Origin: Planctomycetaceae bacterium
Lineage (GTDB): Bacteria > Planctomycetota > Planctomycetia > Pirellulales > Pirellulaceae
Length of the DNA stretch: 64,000 bases
Direction of reading: 5' to 3'
Assembly (NCBI GenBank): GCA_012729315.1
Contig: JAAYDI010000211.1
Span: 62,001-126,000 of the forward strand
A model generated the notes under the pieces. That model was not told the DNA's origin. It saw nothing but the letters and a program-made list of their open reading frames with translations, and did not search any database. This document shows, piece after piece, positions 33,433 through 42,897 of the stretch (positions within the stretch are counted from its first letter, which is position 1; the number at the start of each line of letters is the position of its first letter). The position numbers were made by a program, and so were the translations under genes.

Positions 33433-34195
33433 ACAGGGGCAGGGCGGGCCGCGTCAACAACGGGTGACCGGTCACTATATGATAGCGGTCGGTGCCGAAC
33501 GAGGCGGCCAGGTGCGGGATCAGCGCGGCCCGGACGCCGGCCGCGGAGAGGGCCTGGCGGCGTTCGGCGAACAGGCTGCCCATCGTGGATTTCTGGCCGT
33601 TGTGGGTCGCCAGCGGATCGACGACATCCACGAACTGGAAGCTGCTCATCGCGGGGTTGACATTCAGGAACGCGCCGTGGCAGGTGATCCCGTCCCGTAC
33701 GGCGACCCCGCAGGCGGCCAGTTGACCGCTGCGCCCCCACACGCCGGCCCACGGCGCGTAGGTCGTGGCGCTGACGCGGAAATCCTGGAGCGTCTGCAGG
33801 ACGGCCCGCTGCAGCCGCTGCAGGTAGCTGCCGACGGTCCAGCCATGCCAGGCCAGCGGCACGATGGGGTAGATCGCCAGCTGGCCGGGCGCGTGCAGCA
33901 CGCAGCCGCCACCCCGGTTGACCCAGCGCACCTCAAGCCGCTGGTGGCGGAGCTGTTCATTCGTGCAGCGGATGTGGCCGCGCGAGCCGCGCCGCCCGAC
34001 GCTGATCAACGGCGGATGCTCGCACAGCAGAGTCACAATCCGCCCGTCGTCGCCGCTGCCCGCTTCGTAGACCAGCCGGCGCTGCAGCCGCTGGCAGTCG
34101 GCCCAGTCGACGCAGCCCAGCAGGTGGAACTGCACCGCAAACGGCGCGCTGCCGTGGTCGCCGTCGGCAGGGATTGGGGCGGGACTACAGGACAT
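33407..34195 (-). CDS. lipB: LipB-family octanoyltransferase-like protein, catalytic residues replaced
   Basis: A 262-residue protein of the BPL/LipB fold: LCEHPPLISVGRRG, VNRGGGCVLHAPGQLAIYPI, CHGAFLNVNP. In active LipB a Lys in (G)KKIA-x-xG and a Cys in PCG form the thioester. Aligning by eye, the Lys is Gln158 (SGQLAACG) and the Cys position is Leu195 (VVDPLATHNG). Cys172 (TCHG) is nearby but not at the usual place. So either planctomycete LipB uses other residues or the protein is not a classical transferase. The stop falls inside lipA, and the lipoyl-like domain follows lipA, so the set is a lipoate cluster. Confidence 0.78.
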   Translation of the reverse strand: MSCSPAPIPADGDHGSAPFAVQFHLLGCVDWADCQRLQRRLVYEAGSGDDGRIVTLLCEHPPLISVGRRGSRGHIRCTNEQLRHQRLEVRWVNRGGGCVLHAPGQLAIYPIVPLAWHGWTVGSYLQRLQRAVLQTLQDFRVSATTYAPWAGVWGRSGQLAACGVAVRDGITCHGAFLNVNPAMSSFQFVDVVDPLATHNGQKSTMGSLFAERRQALSAAGVRAALIPHLAASFGTDRYHIVTGHPLLTRPALPLYEATHRAS

Positions 34196-34344
34196 CGAAG
34201 CGGCCTCGCAGCGGCTGGCGGGATTCCGAGCACACGGCTGTTCACTCTAGCAGGCCCCTGCGCACGCCGGAAGATCGTTTTCGCCGCCCCCGGCCGCACC
34301 CGCCCGGCTTCCATTCTTGGTGCTCGTATGGCACAGTGGAACGT

Positions 34345-34842
34345 ATGGCCAAGGGCAAGAAACACAAAGCGAGCGGCAAGGCGGGGCAGCCGGCCCCGCG
34401 CCCCATCACCGAGAACCGCAAGGCCCGGCACCGCTTCGAGGTGCTCGACACGCTCGAATGCGGCGTGGCTCTGGTCGGCAGCGAAGTGAAGAGTCTGCGC
34501 GACGGCAAAATCTCGCTGGACGAAGCGTACGGACGCATGCGCGACGGCGAGTTCTGGCTGGTCGGGTGCGACATCCCCGAATACCCGCAGGCCACGCTCT
34601 GGAACCACGACCCGCGCCGGCCCCGCAAGCTGCTGGTGCACCGCCGCGAGCAACGCCGCTTCGCCGGCCAGGCACATGAAAAAGGCCTCACGCTCGTGCC
34701 ACTCAAGGTCTATTTCAACGAGCGGGGTATCGCCAAAATCCTGATGGGGCTGTGCCGCGGACGCAAGCTGTACGACAAACGCGAGGCACTCAAGAAGGCG
34801 GACGTGCAACGGGACCTCCAACGCGCCATGCGCCGGCGCTGA
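34345..34842 (+). CDS. smpB: SsrA-binding protein
   Basis: A 165-residue protein from ATG 34345. Core motifs: ITENRKARHRFEVLDTLECG, ALVGSEVKSLRDGKISLDEA, YPQATLWNHDPRRPRKLLVH and LVPLKVYFNERGIAKILMGL, then GRGKKLYDKRE-type C-terminus (CRGRKLYDKREALKKAD). SmpB recruits tmRNA to stalled ribosomes. ssrA itself is not visible in the window. An N-terminal basic extension (MAKGKKHKASGKAGQPAP) is present. Divergent from lipB with a 149-base gap. Confidence 0.96.
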   Translation: MAKGKKHKASGKAGQPAPRPITENRKARHRFEVLDTLECGVALVGSEVKSLRDGKISLDEAYGRMRDGEFWLVGCDIPEYPQATLWNHDPRRPRKLLVHRREQRRFAGQAHEKGLTLVPLKVYFNERGIAKILMGLCRGRKLYDKREALKKADVQRDLQRAMRRR

Positions 34843-34899
34843 ACGAACGTGCCACCCCCTCCGTCGCCTCCGACCGAAACTGCCAGAAGTAAACGGAAC

Positions 34900-35571
34900 A
34901 TGCTGCTGCTCAAAGAAGTCAAGAAATCCTACATCGAAGCCAACGGCCACCTGCTCCCGATTCTGGATATCCCGCGCTTCGCGATGCAAGCCGGTGAACA
35001 ACTGGTCCTGCTCGGCCCGAGCGGCTGCGGCAAGACCACGCTGCTGCACGTCATCGCCGGCATCTCCGCCGCTGATTCGGGGGAAATCCGGATCGACGGC
35101 ATCAACCTCGCGCGACTGTCCGAGGCGGGACGCGATCGCTTCCGCGCCGCCAAGCTCGGCTATGTGTTCCAGACATTCAATCTGCTGCCCGCTTTCACCG
35201 CCCTGGAAAACGTGCTGCTTGGGATGACGTTCGCGCGCGGCCGAAAAGATGTCGGCCGGGCCCGACACCTGCTCGACCGTGTCGGCCTGGCGCATCGGGC
35301 CGATCACAAGCCCACGGCCCTGTCGGTTGGCGAGCAACAGCGCGTGGCCGTCGCGCGGGCGCTGGCCAACCGCCCCCAACTGCTGCTGGCCGATGAACCC
35401 ACCGCCAACGTGGACCCCGCAAATCAACAACGCATCATCGACCTGATCCGGGAGACGTGCCACGAAGAAAATATCGCCCTGATGATCGTCACGCATTCCG
35501 CCGACGTAGCCGCCCAGTTCTCGCGAGTCGAGCGACTGCTGGAGCTCAACCGGGTGATCAGCAACAACTGA
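34900..35571 (+). CDS. Orphan ABC transporter ATP-binding protein (LolD/MacB-like)
   Basis: A 223-residue ATPase. The ATG at 34900 (MLLLKEVKKSYIEANGHLLP) gives the usual N-terminus; an in-frame GTG at 34849 would add 17 residues. Walker A GPSGCGKTT, Q-loop VFQTFNLLPAFTALENVL, signature LSVGEQQRVAVARA, Walker B LLLADEPTANVD, and switch His (IVTHSADVAAQF). The LSVGEQQR signature and the NLLPAFTALENV stretch match the LolD/MacB/FtsE branch, which powers lipoprotein or protein export. No permease is adjacent; smpB is six bases upstream of the GTG and a DUF4190-type protein follows. Confidence 0.9.
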   Translation: MLLLKEVKKSYIEANGHLLPILDIPRFAMQAGEQLVLLGPSGCGKTTLLHVIAGISAADSGEIRIDGINLARLSEAGRDRFRAAKLGYVFQTFNLLPAFTALENVLLGMTFARGRKDVGRARHLLDRVGLAHRADHKPTALSVGEQQRVAVARALANRPQLLLADEPTANVDPANQQRIIDLIRETCHEENIALMIVTHSADVAAQFSRVERLLELNRVISNN

Positions 35572-35761
35572 GGCCGCATGCCTGCCGAGACGCGGTATCC
35601 GCCCGGGTGAGCGCCCGCCTCCTGGGGGGGCTGACCGTGCCTGGGTATTATACTAAGGGGGCTGTGCGGCTGCTGAACTGGGGTGGTTCGAGCAGCGTAT
35701 GGGGTAAAGCACTGCCCGTGACGGGATATGGTTCGCACCGGATGAACTTAGAGGCAACGCA

Positions 35762-36475
35762 GTGGCTATGAGCACGGACATTGACGAAAGAGTGGATGTT
35801 GACGACTACCGCGAGGAGTATGAGGCGGACGATCGGGCCTATGAGGCTTACCGGTCGTTGAGCAAGGCGGCCGTGGGATCTCTGGTTGCCATGCTGATGG
35901 GGCTCAGCGCACTGGTGTTCCCGGCGATGTTGGCCTGTGCGGTGCTGGGGGTCGTCCTGGGGATCGTCGCGTGGCGCAGCTTGCGCCGGTATCCAGACGA
36001 ACTGACGGGCCGCCCGATGGCCATTCTGGGGCTGTTCGGGTCGCTCGTCATACTGGTCAGCGGTTCCGCGCTGCACACCTACGTGTACATGACGGAGGTT
36101 CCGCCCGGTTACACGCGTATCTCGTTTGCCCAGTTGCAGCCGACGGCGACGGATGCCAAAACGGGTGAAGCGGTGTTGCCAACGGAACTGGATGGCCAGC
36201 GGATATTCGTCAAGGGCTACGTGCACCCGGGTGTGGCGAGCACCGGGGAGGTGAAGAAGTTCATCCTGGTCCCGGACATGGGGACGTGTTGTTTTGGTGG
36301 GCAGCCGAAGCTGACGGACATGATTGAGGTGACGATTCGCAACGCGCCGGGGGTGCGATACAGCCAGTTCAAGCGACGGTTAGGCGGGACCTTCCGCGTC
36401 ACCGGGCGGGTCAAGGCGGTCGCGGGGGGGCTGCAGGGTGGCCTGTACGAACTGGACGCCGACTACGTCAAGTGA
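35762..36475 (+). CDS. Membrane protein with DUF4190-like helices and DUF3299-like domain
   Basis: A 237-residue protein. The GTG at 35762 has GAGG seven bases upstream; ATG 35768 is also in frame. An acidic N-terminus (residues 1-30) precedes two membrane helices (about 36-70 and 86-107, DUF4190-like). A soluble part (110-237) reads GQRIFVKGYVHPG, KKFILVPDMGTCCFGGQPKL and TDMIEVTI, like DUF3299 with its Cys pair (C176, C177). Its function is unknown; DUF3299 proteins often accompany macrolide-type ABC transporters, and an ABC ATPase gene ends 190 bases upstream. Convergent with the DUF4432 gene. Confidence 0.7.
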   Translation: MAMSTDIDERVDVDDYREEYEADDRAYEAYRSLSKAAVGSLVAMLMGLSALVFPAMLACAVLGVVLGIVAWRSLRRYPDELTGRPMAILGLFGSLVILVSGSALHTYVYMTEVPPGYTRISFAQLQPTATDAKTGEAVLPTELDGQRIFVKGYVHPGVASTGEVKKFILVPDMGTCCFGGQPKLTDMIEVTIRNAPGVRYSQFKRRLGGTFRVTGRVKAVAGGLQGGLYELDADYVK

Positions 36476-36530
36476 GCGCGCCAGCCGGGGCCAGCGAGCA
36501 CCCGCCGAACTGGGCCGTGGGCGGTGGCGA

Positions 36531-37697
36531 TCAGGCGCCTGCGCACCAGTCAGGTTGCGGGCGCGGGTGAATCGTGGGTTCGGCTGTGACCAGCGCTTCG
36601 ATCTGCTCCCGCATGGCGTTCACTTCGGCACTGGTCTGGTGGACGCGCAGTTGCAGGTCGAAGGTGCAGGCGCCGCCCGGCTCCAGGGGTACGACACGTC
36701 CGTGCTGGGCTTCGAACGAGCGGGTGTTGGGGTAGTTGGTGGCCGGCTCGAGTCCGGTGACGTAGCCGTCGGATTCCGCTTCCGGGTTCTTCCACAGCGA
36801 GAAGCACGGGAGTTGCGCGGTGTTGAAGTGCAGGCTCACGCCGCGTTGGCCCTGCGGGTCAATGAGCAGCACGGCCGTCTGTTGCTGGCCATCCCCTTGC
36901 AGGTGGAAGAAAAAGACCTGTTCGGACACCCCGGCCTGAGGTGCCGGGTAGTGGGGCCAATCGGCCAGTGCGGCGGCGGCCACCGGGTCGCGCGGCATCA
37001 TGGTCCGGGTGGGAATGACCACCTCGGCGCCTGGGCCGACGAGCGGGGGTCCGAAGTTGATGTGGTAGAGCAGTTGGATGTCGGCGGGTTTTCCCGACAG
37101 GTTGGAGACGGTATCGCGGATCGACAGCGCGGACTCGCCGACGCGGGTGGTCACGGTGGTTGACAGGCGGAGCTTGCCGCAGAGGAAGCGGACCTCGTCG
37201 ACCACGCCGGCCACGGTCAGTTCCCCCGACTCACCATCGGCATGCACGTCCAGTTGATGCGCCGGCTGGTTGGCCACGCGACCATGCAGGCCGTACCGCA
37301 GTTGGCCGTTGTCGGCGAACTCCGGCGCGCCATTGCTTTCCAGGCCGCAGCGGACGAGCAGTTCATCGAAGCCGCTGAGCCAGCCGAGTCCGCTGGGTTC
37401 AGCCAGCGGCACCAGGCTGGGGTGCACCGGCCCGCGCACGGGTGAGTTCCAGCCGATGGTGAGATCGCCGGCCCAGACTTTCCAGATCCCCATGCCGCGT
37501 GTGGGCAGCACATCGAAGCGCAGGGGACCGTTATCGACATGCACGACATCCACGCCATCGCTCAGGCCGCCGTAGAGGCGTCGTTTCTCGATCATATAGC
37601 CCGTTTTGGGCCCGCCCACCATGTCGGGCGTAATGCGTGCCTGCTCGACGTACGTCTGGTTTGTCCCGTGCATCCAGGTCCAGGTTTTCCGTGCCAT
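36531..37697 (-). CDS. DUF4432 (aldose 1-epimerase-like) protein
   Basis: A 388-residue protein. ATG 37697 has GAGGAG 9 bases before it; a GTG at 37706 would have no spacing. It has the galactose mutarotase-like beta-sandwich features: RFDVLPTRGMGIWKVWAGDL, LLVRCGLESNG, YGLHGRVANQPAHQLDV, LLYHINFGPPLV, with catalytic-type His (GLHGR and YHINFG) and Glu (GLEPATNYPNTRSFEAQHG). DUF4432 proteins are enzymes of sugar metabolism by gene context, mostly uncharacterised. It is divergent from the sugar operon starting at 37918, a likely partner. Confidence 0.85.
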   Translation of the reverse strand: MARKTWTWMHGTNQTYVEQARITPDMVGGPKTGYMIEKRRLYGGLSDGVDVVHVDNGPLRFDVLPTRGMGIWKVWAGDLTIGWNSPVRGPVHPSLVPLAEPSGLGWLSGFDELLVRCGLESNGAPEFADNGQLRYGLHGRVANQPAHQLDVHADGESGELTVAGVVDEVRFLCGKLRLSTTVTTRVGESALSIRDTVSNLSGKPADIQLLYHINFGPPLVGPGAEVVIPTRTMMPRDPVAAAALADWPHYPAPQAGVSEQVFFFHLQGDGQQQTAVLLIDPQGQRGVSLHFNTAQLPCFSLWKNPEAESDGYVTGLEPATNYPNTRSFEAQHGRVVPLEPGGACTFDLQLRVHQTSAEVNAMREQIEALVTAEPTIHPRPQPDWCAGA

Positions 37698-37828
37698 GCC
37701 GACCACTCCTCGTGTCAGGATTCAGGTGCGTGGTGCGATGTGCAGCGCGCAGCCGCTACGGGTACTAATGTACGGCGCGGCGCGCGGCGTGACCAGCAGC
37801 GTTGGGGGTGCTAATTTTGGGGTGTACC

Positions 37829-37857
37829 TTGCGAGTGGGCTGCAAAGCGAATACAAA
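37829..37857 (+). promoter_or_regulatory. Promoter for the 37918 sugar operon
   Basis: TTGCGA (37829-37834), exactly 17 bases, TACAAA (37852-37857). About 60 bases upstream of the ATG at 37918, which has GGAGG at 37906-37910. Confidence 0.4.
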
Positions 37858-37917
37858 ACATGAATGCCAAACACTGGTTGGTAGCCATTCACTGAAGCAA
37901 GTGTTGGAGGATGATTG

Positions 37918-39165
37918 ATGACTGCGTCAAACGTGATTCAAGGCAGCGCTGTGGCTCCTGTGCTGAATGAGGCTCTGGCCGCTGGTGGAGGTCTGTTGCG
38001 ACTGACTCCGACCTGGGTGCCGCGCAACTTCATGCATCCCGGCCGCCGCCTGAAGCTGCATCCGGACGACCTGTACGCGTACGGGGCGGAGCGTGGAGGG
38101 ATCGACGAACGTTGGTTTGGCAGCACGACGGAGGCGGCGAACGAAGGGCGCGTCTGGCATGAAGGGCTCAGTTTCGTCAGCTTCAACGGCCAGCAATTCA
38201 CGCTCAAAGAGGCGGTAGCAGCCGCAGGTCCGCGGTTGATCGGCCAGCGGATGTGGGACACGTACAAACGGTGGCCGGTGTACTCCAAGTTCTTCGACAA
38301 CATGGGCCCCATCCCGCATCACATGCACCAGCAGCAGCAGCACGCTGAGTTGACGGGGCAGGAAGGCAAGCCGGAGAGCTATTACTTCCCGCCGCAGTAC
38401 AACAACGTCGACAACAACTTCTGCTACACCTTCATGGGGCTCGAACCGGGCACGACCAAGGCGCAGCTCCGCAAGTGCCTTGAGGACTGGCGCAAGGGTG
38501 ACAACGGGATCCTCGACCTTTCACGCGCCTACCGGCTCAAACGCGGCACCGGCTGGCTGATCCCACCCGGCGTGCTGCACGCCCCCGGTTCGCTGTGCAC
38601 CTACGAGCCGCAGTGGGGGAGCGACGTGTTCGGCATGTACCAGTCGCTCGTCGAAGGGCGCGAAGTCCCCTGGTCGCTGCTGGTCAAGGACGTGCCCGAA
38701 GACAAGAGTCAGGACCTGGACTACATCATCGACCAGCTCGATTGGGACAAGAACGTCGACACGCATTTCAAGGAACACAACTACCTTGAGCCGATCGTGG
38801 CCCAGCAAGGTACCGGCTGGGTGGATAAGTGGACGAACTACGGCCTGATCGAAGGGAAGCAGTTATTCAGTGGTCGGGAGCTGACGGTGGAACCGGGCGC
38901 GCGGTGCACGATCAAGGATCCCGGTGCCAGCTGCTGGATCACGGTGCAGGGCAAAGGCACGATGGGGAAACTCAACCTGCAGACGCCGGCCATGATCCGG
39001 TTTGGAGCGGAGACGGAGGACGAGGTCTTCATCACGTTTGAAGCAGCCAGCGCCGGCGTGGAGATTGTCAATACGGGCAGCGAGCCGCTGGTCGGCCTGC
39101 GGTATTTCGGCCCGGACACCCATGCCACGGTGCCCAATGTCGGCGATTACAAGAAGTCCAATTGA
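37918..39165 (+). CDS. Cupin-type, phosphomannose-isomerase-like protein
   Basis: A 415-residue protein; ATG 37918 has GGAGG at proper distance, and a TTG three bases earlier is less likely. The first cupin contains a metal-site-like GPIPHHMHQQQQHAEL and a distal YYFPPQYNN; the second half has a His motif (HAPGSLCTYEPQWGSDVFGM). The region VAQQGTGWVDKWTNYGLIEG and TVEPGARCTIKDPGASCWIT closes another beta-barrel. It resembles type I phosphomannose isomerase in fold, but the family is planctomycete-specific; isomerase activity is a hypothesis. First gene of an operon with TIM-barrel isomerase and Gfo/Idh oxidoreductase genes. Confidence 0.75.
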   Translation: MTASNVIQGSAVAPVLNEALAAGGGLLRLTPTWVPRNFMHPGRRLKLHPDDLYAYGAERGGIDERWFGSTTEAANEGRVWHEGLSFVSFNGQQFTLKEAVAAAGPRLIGQRMWDTYKRWPVYSKFFDNMGPIPHHMHQQQQHAELTGQEGKPESYYFPPQYNNVDNNFCYTFMGLEPGTTKAQLRKCLEDWRKGDNGILDLSRAYRLKRGTGWLIPPGVLHAPGSLCTYEPQWGSDVFGMYQSLVEGREVPWSLLVKDVPEDKSQDLDYIIDQLDWDKNVDTHFKEHNYLEPIVAQQGTGWVDKWTNYGLIEGKQLFSGRELTVEPGARCTIKDPGASCWITVQGKGTMGKLNLQTPAMIRFGAETEDEVFITFEAASAGVEIVNTGSEPLVGLRYFGPDTHATVPNVGDYKKSN

Positions 39166-39182
39166 GGAAAAGGGTGAACGCT

Positions 39183-40115
39183 ATGTCGAAACGCACCTCG
39201 ATCGGAACCTGGGCGTTCCTGTTCAATCAGAAAGAGCCGATCGGCTTCGAAGATGTCGTCGTGGGCCTGCACGAGCTGGGCTTCGACGGCCTGGAGTTGG
39301 GTGGGTTCGGGATTCATCCGAATCCCGATCTGATGAAAACCCCCGACGAGCGCGCGGCGGTGCGCGATATGTGGGAGTCGCGCGGGATGGGCTGCAGCGG
39401 TTTTGCGGCAGATTTCTGGGGAGAACGGCTCATTACCGCTCCGGACAACAGCGCCTACATGAGCGCGTTCCGCAAGAACCTGCAGTTCTGCGGCGACCTG
39501 GGCATCGCGGGGATTCGTGTGGACACCACTGAGGATCCCTGGGTGCTGGGGGACGTCCCCGGCGAAACACGTCCGGAACAGGTGACGCAGCAGGTGGACT
39601 ACGACACGGCGTTGCAGCGCGTCTGCAGCACGTGGCGGCAGTGCACCGAGGAGGCAGCCGCGGCGGGCATACGACTGGTCTGGGAGTTTGAACCCGGCTT
39701 CGCGTTTAACAAGCCGAGCGACATTCAGCGCGTCATCGACGGCGTGAACCACGACAACTTCTACATCATGTTCGACACCTGTCACGCCGATAACGTGGCG
39801 GTGCACGGGCAGCGCCAGCCGGGTCAGAAGGAAACGCTGCCGGGCGGCATCCGGGAGCTGGCCGAACGGCTCCGGGGCAAGATCGGCCGGCTGCACCTGA
39901 TCGATTCGAACGGCACGATCAACGAGCACAAGACGAGCACGCACCCGCCGTTTGGCGAGGGTAATCTGAACTTCGCGGAGTTCATGCCGGCCATTGTCGC
40001 GGCCGGCCTGCCCGACGACTGGTGGACAATCGACTTGTGCTTCTGGCCCAACGCCTGGGACGCCACCGCCAAGTGCAAGGCGGCCCTGGATGAGCTGATC
40101 AAGCAATACGGATAG
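39183..40115 (+). CDS. Sugar phosphate isomerase/epimerase (AP endonuclease 2 fold)
   Basis: A 310-residue TIM barrel. The ATG at 39183 was chosen (AAAGGG upstream); a TTG at 39162 overlaps the previous stop. Metal-type residues: [23 protein letters not shown] (Glu), [11 protein letters not shown] (Asp/His), [18 protein letters not shown] (His and Asp). These are the xylose isomerase-like family sites that hold a divalent metal; substrates are ketoses, inosose or similar. 17 bases after the cupin gene and 85 before the oxidoreductase. Confidence 0.9.
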   Translation: MSKRTSIGTWAFLFNQKEPIGFEDVVVGLHELGFDGLELGGFGIHPNPDLMKTPDERAAVRDMWESRGMGCSGFAADFWGERLITAPDNSAYMSAFRKNLQFCGDLGIAGIRVDTTEDPWVLGDVPGETRPEQVTQQVDYDTALQRVCSTWRQCTEEAAAAGIRLVWEFEPGFAFNKPSDIQRVIDGVNHDNFYIMFDTCHADNVAVHGQRQPGQKETLPGGIRELAERLRGKIGRLHLIDSNGTINEHKTSTHPPFGEGNLNFAEFMPAIVAAGLPDDWWTIDLCFWPNAWDATAKCKAALDELIKQYG

Positions 40116-40121
40116 CGTGCT

Positions 40122-40137
40122 GGCCGGCGCGCCGGCC
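40122..40137. repeat. Perfect 16-base GC palindrome within the sugar operon
   Basis: GGCCGGCGCGCCGGCC is fully self-complementary; a near-copy (GCCGGCGCACCGGCC) follows at 40142-40156. Located in the 85-base gap between the epimerase and Gfo/Idh genes. It may be an intercistronic hairpin or REP-like element. Confidence 0.5.
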
Positions 40138-40200
40138 CTCCGCCGGCGCACCGGCCATTGTCTGCAAACCGCTGTAACTAACTGTCAGATCGAGGAACCA

Positions 40201-41361
40201 ATGGCAAAACCATTCAACGTCGGCATCATCGGCATGGGCTTCATGGGCCGGACTCATTCGAACGCCTATCGCAAGGTCAGCAACTTCTTCCAGCTCGAGC
40301 ACAAGCCAGTCCTGAAAGCCGTCTGTGCGCTGGAACCGGAAGAAAAGCTCAAGGCGTTCGCCGATACATGGGGCTTTGAATCGTACGAAACCGACTGGCG
40401 CAAGCTGGTCGAACGCAAGGACATCGATCAGATCGATATCTGCACCCCCAATGCCACGCACAAGGAACTGGTGCTGGCCGCCGCGGCGGCCGGCAAGAGC
40501 GTGATCTGCGAGAAGCCGCTGGCCATGAGTGCCGCGGAGGCGGAAGAGATGGTCGCCGCGGTCGAAAAGGCGGGGGTAGCAAACCTCGTCTGTTTCAATT
40601 ACCGCCGCGTACCGGCCGTCACGTTGGCCCGGCAACTGGTGGATGAAGGGCGCATCGGACGACCGTTCCACTACCGCGTCAACTATCTGCAGGACTGGAC
40701 GATCGCCTCCGATGTGCCCCAGGGGGGAGCCACCTTGTGGCGGCTCGACATCAAGACCGCCGGCTCCGGCGTCACCGGCGACCTGCTGGCCCACTCGATT
40801 GATACCGCCGAATGGCTCAACGGCCCCATCCAGTCGGTTGTGGCCAAGACCGAAACGTTCATCAAGGAGCGGATGCATCAGGACACGGGCAAGGTGGAGC
40901 CGGTGAAGATCGACGACGCCTGCATGTTCCTGGCGATGTTCGCCAACGGCTCCATGGGGACGTTCGAAAGCACCCGCTATGCCCGCGGCCGCAAGAACTA
41001 CAACACCTTCGAGCTCAACGGCGAAGCTGGAAGTCTGTACTTCAACCTCGAGGATCCCCAGTACCTCGATTACTTCCGCTACCTTGATCCGGCGACCGGC
41101 AAGAAGGTGGACAGCCACGTCACCGGCTGGCAGCGCATACACGTTACCAACTCCGAACACCCCTATATGAAGAAGTGGTGGGTGCCCGGCTGCACGATCG
41201 GCTATGAACACACCTTTGTGCACACGATCGCCGACTACCTGCACGGCATCGAGACGGGCACTCCTGCGCAGCCCGATTTCCGGAGTGGTTTGCGCACGCA
41301 GAAGGTGTGCGACGCGATTATCGCGAGTGCGGCGAGCGGGAAGTGGGTCGACATCCCGTAA
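40201..41361 (+). CDS. Gfo/Idh/MocA family oxidoreductase (cytosolic)
   Basis: A 386-residue protein from ATG 40201 with GAGGA before it. Rossmann motif [40 protein letters not shown] holding the conserved EKP lysine; the second-domain Asp/His ([17 protein letters not shown]) fits the usual proton-transfer residues. It lacks an export signal. Members oxidise or reduce sugars and cyclitols with NAD(P). Between two TIM-barrel isomerases in one operon, an organisation like inositol or keto-sugar catabolism. Confidence 0.92.
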   Translation: MAKPFNVGIIGMGFMGRTHSNAYRKVSNFFQLEHKPVLKAVCALEPEEKLKAFADTWGFESYETDWRKLVERKDIDQIDICTPNATHKELVLAAAAAGKSVICEKPLAMSAAEAEEMVAAVEKAGVANLVCFNYRRVPAVTLARQLVDEGRIGRPFHYRVNYLQDWTIASDVPQGGATLWRLDIKTAGSGVTGDLLAHSIDTAEWLNGPIQSVVAKTETFIKERMHQDTGKVEPVKIDDACMFLAMFANGSMGTFESTRYARGRKNYNTFELNGEAGSLYFNLEDPQYLDYFRYLDPATGKKVDSHVTGWQRIHVTNSEHPYMKKWWVPGCTIGYEHTFVHTIADYLHGIETGTPAQPDFRSGLRTQKVCDAIIASAASGKWVDIP

Positions 41362-41365
41362 GTGC

Positions 41366-42052
41366 ATGAACTACTTCGCGCACGGCTACCAGTTCATCGA
41401 AGATCCCTATTTCCTGAGCGGGACGGCTGTGCCCGATTGGCTGGCGGTCATCGACCGGCGGGTCCGTGCGCGGGCCCGCCTGGCCCGGCCCTGGACGGCG
41501 GATCCCGACACGCAAGTGGCGGCCGTCGCCGCCGGCGTCGTGCGGCATCACGAAGACGATGCCTGGTTCCACCGTACGCGGGCCTTTGCCGAGCTGAGCC
41601 TGACGTTGACCGTGGAGGCGCGCGAGGTGCTGGCCGGGGAAAGCGGGTTTCGACCGAGCTTTCTGGGGCACATCCTGGTGGAGGTCCTGCTGGACAGCAC
41701 GCTGATCGCCCAGGACGTCGGGCGGCTGGATCGGTATTACCGGGCCCTGGAATCGATCGATCCGGCGGCCGTCACCCGGGCGGTCGAACGCATGTCGACA
41801 GGATTGGTCCCCACGCTGGAGAAGCTGATTTCGCTGTTCTGTACCGAGCGGTTCTTGTATGACTATCTGGACGATGCCACGCTGCTGGCACGTCTCAATC
41901 GTGTTATGAAACGCGTGAAGCTGCCAGCGCTGCCGCCGGCGTTTCTCACGTTTCTGCCCCGGGCCCGCGCGCACGTCGACGGGCGCTGCACTGAGTTGTT
42001 GACCAAAGAAACCAAAGAAATGTATCCCGCGATGCCAGGAGAACCATCATGA
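41366..42052 (+). CDS. Conserved helical protein, AcpH-like size and start
   Basis: A 228-residue protein. It begins MNYFAHGYQFIEDPYFLSGT, then AVPDWLAVIDRRVR and VVRHHEDDAWFHRTRAF, later GHILVEVLLDSTLI. The pattern of an early Asn-Phe-x-His, a DW, a His-His-Glu-Asp-Asp and later His suggests an HD-like or acyl-carrier-protein phosphodiesterase-like (AcpH, DUF479) metal helical bundle. I know the family only as a planctomycete conserved protein. The ATG at 41366 is four bases after the previous stop, and the stop overlaps the next start in ATGA, so it is tightly coupled to the sugar genes. Confidence 0.62.
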   Translation: MNYFAHGYQFIEDPYFLSGTAVPDWLAVIDRRVRARARLARPWTADPDTQVAAVAAGVVRHHEDDAWFHRTRAFAELSLTLTVEAREVLAGESGFRPSFLGHILVEVLLDSTLIAQDVGRLDRYYRALESIDPAAVTRAVERMSTGLVPTLEKLISLFCTERFLYDYLDDATLLARLNRVMKRVKLPALPPAFLTFLPRARAHVDGRCTELLTKETKEMYPAMPGEPS

Positions 42053-42897
42053 AATTCGGACTGAATCTGCTGCTGTGGACAGGCGACCTGCACGAAGGGC
42101 TGCTGCCGATCCTGGAACAGCTCAAAGGCATGGGCTACGACGGCGTGGAACTGCCCCTGTTCAATCTGACGGTCGAGAAATACGCGGCCTGGGGCAAGCA
42201 CCTGGACAACCTCGGACTGGGACGCACCGGCGTCACCGTGCGCGGCGAAGAGGATAACCCGATCAGTTCAGACGCGGCGCGCCGCGCGGCAGGCGTGGCC
42301 AGCAACAAAAGGGCCATCGATTGCTGCCAGGCCGCCGGCTGCACACACCTGGCCGGACCCTACCACTCGGCGCTCGGCTACTTCACCGGTCGGGGCCCCA
42401 CCGAGGACGAATGGAAGTGGGGGGTCGAGTCGATGACCAAGGTGGCCGAACACGCCAAGCAGGCCGGCGTGACCCTGTGCCTGGAAGCGGTGAACCGATT
42501 CGAGTGCTATTTCATCAACACGCACAGCCAGCTCGCACGCTTCGCCAAAGAGGTCAACCACCCGAACTGCCGCGTCATGTACGACACCTTCCACTCGAAC
42601 ATCGAGGAGAAGAACACGGTCGAGGCGATCCGCAGTTGTGCCGATGTGCTGGCACATGTGCACATCTCCGAAAACGATCGCAGCACGCCCGGCTCGGGCA
42701 ACGTCCGCTGGAAGGAAACCTTCGACACGCTGCACGAGGTGGGCTACGATGGCTACCTGATGATCGAGGCGTTCGGTTTGGCTTTGCCGGAACTGGTCGC
42801 CGCCACCAGAATCTGGCGCAAGATGCATGACAGCGAGGAGCAGCTGGCCCGGGATGGGCTGGCGTTCATGAAGAGTCAAGTAGCCGCACGATGGTGA
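42049..42897 (+). CDS. Sugar phosphate isomerase/epimerase (ketose 3-epimerase type)
   Basis: A 282-residue TIM barrel of the D-psicose/tagatose 3-epimerase branch: MKFGLNLLLWTGDLHEGLLP, GYDGVELPLF, GPYHSALGYFTGRGPTEDEW (with the metal-site His), VTLCLEAVNRFECYFINTHS (catalytic Glu), MYDTFHSNIEE (Asp, His), AHVHISENDRSTPGSG (His) and LMIEAFGLALPEL (second Glu). All four metal ligands and both glutamates are present. ATGA overlap with the preceding gene and a 7-base overlap with scpB. Confidence 0.93.
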   Translation: MKFGLNLLLWTGDLHEGLLPILEQLKGMGYDGVELPLFNLTVEKYAAWGKHLDNLGLGRTGVTVRGEEDNPISSDAARRAAGVASNKRAIDCCQAAGCTHLAGPYHSALGYFTGRGPTEDEWKWGVESMTKVAEHAKQAGVTLCLEAVNRFECYFINTHSQLARFAKEVNHPNCRVMYDTFHSNIEEKNTVEAIRSCADVLAHVHISENDRSTPGSGNVRWKETFDTLHEVGYDGYLMIEAFGLALPELVAATRIWRKMHDSEEQLARDGLAFMKSQVAARW

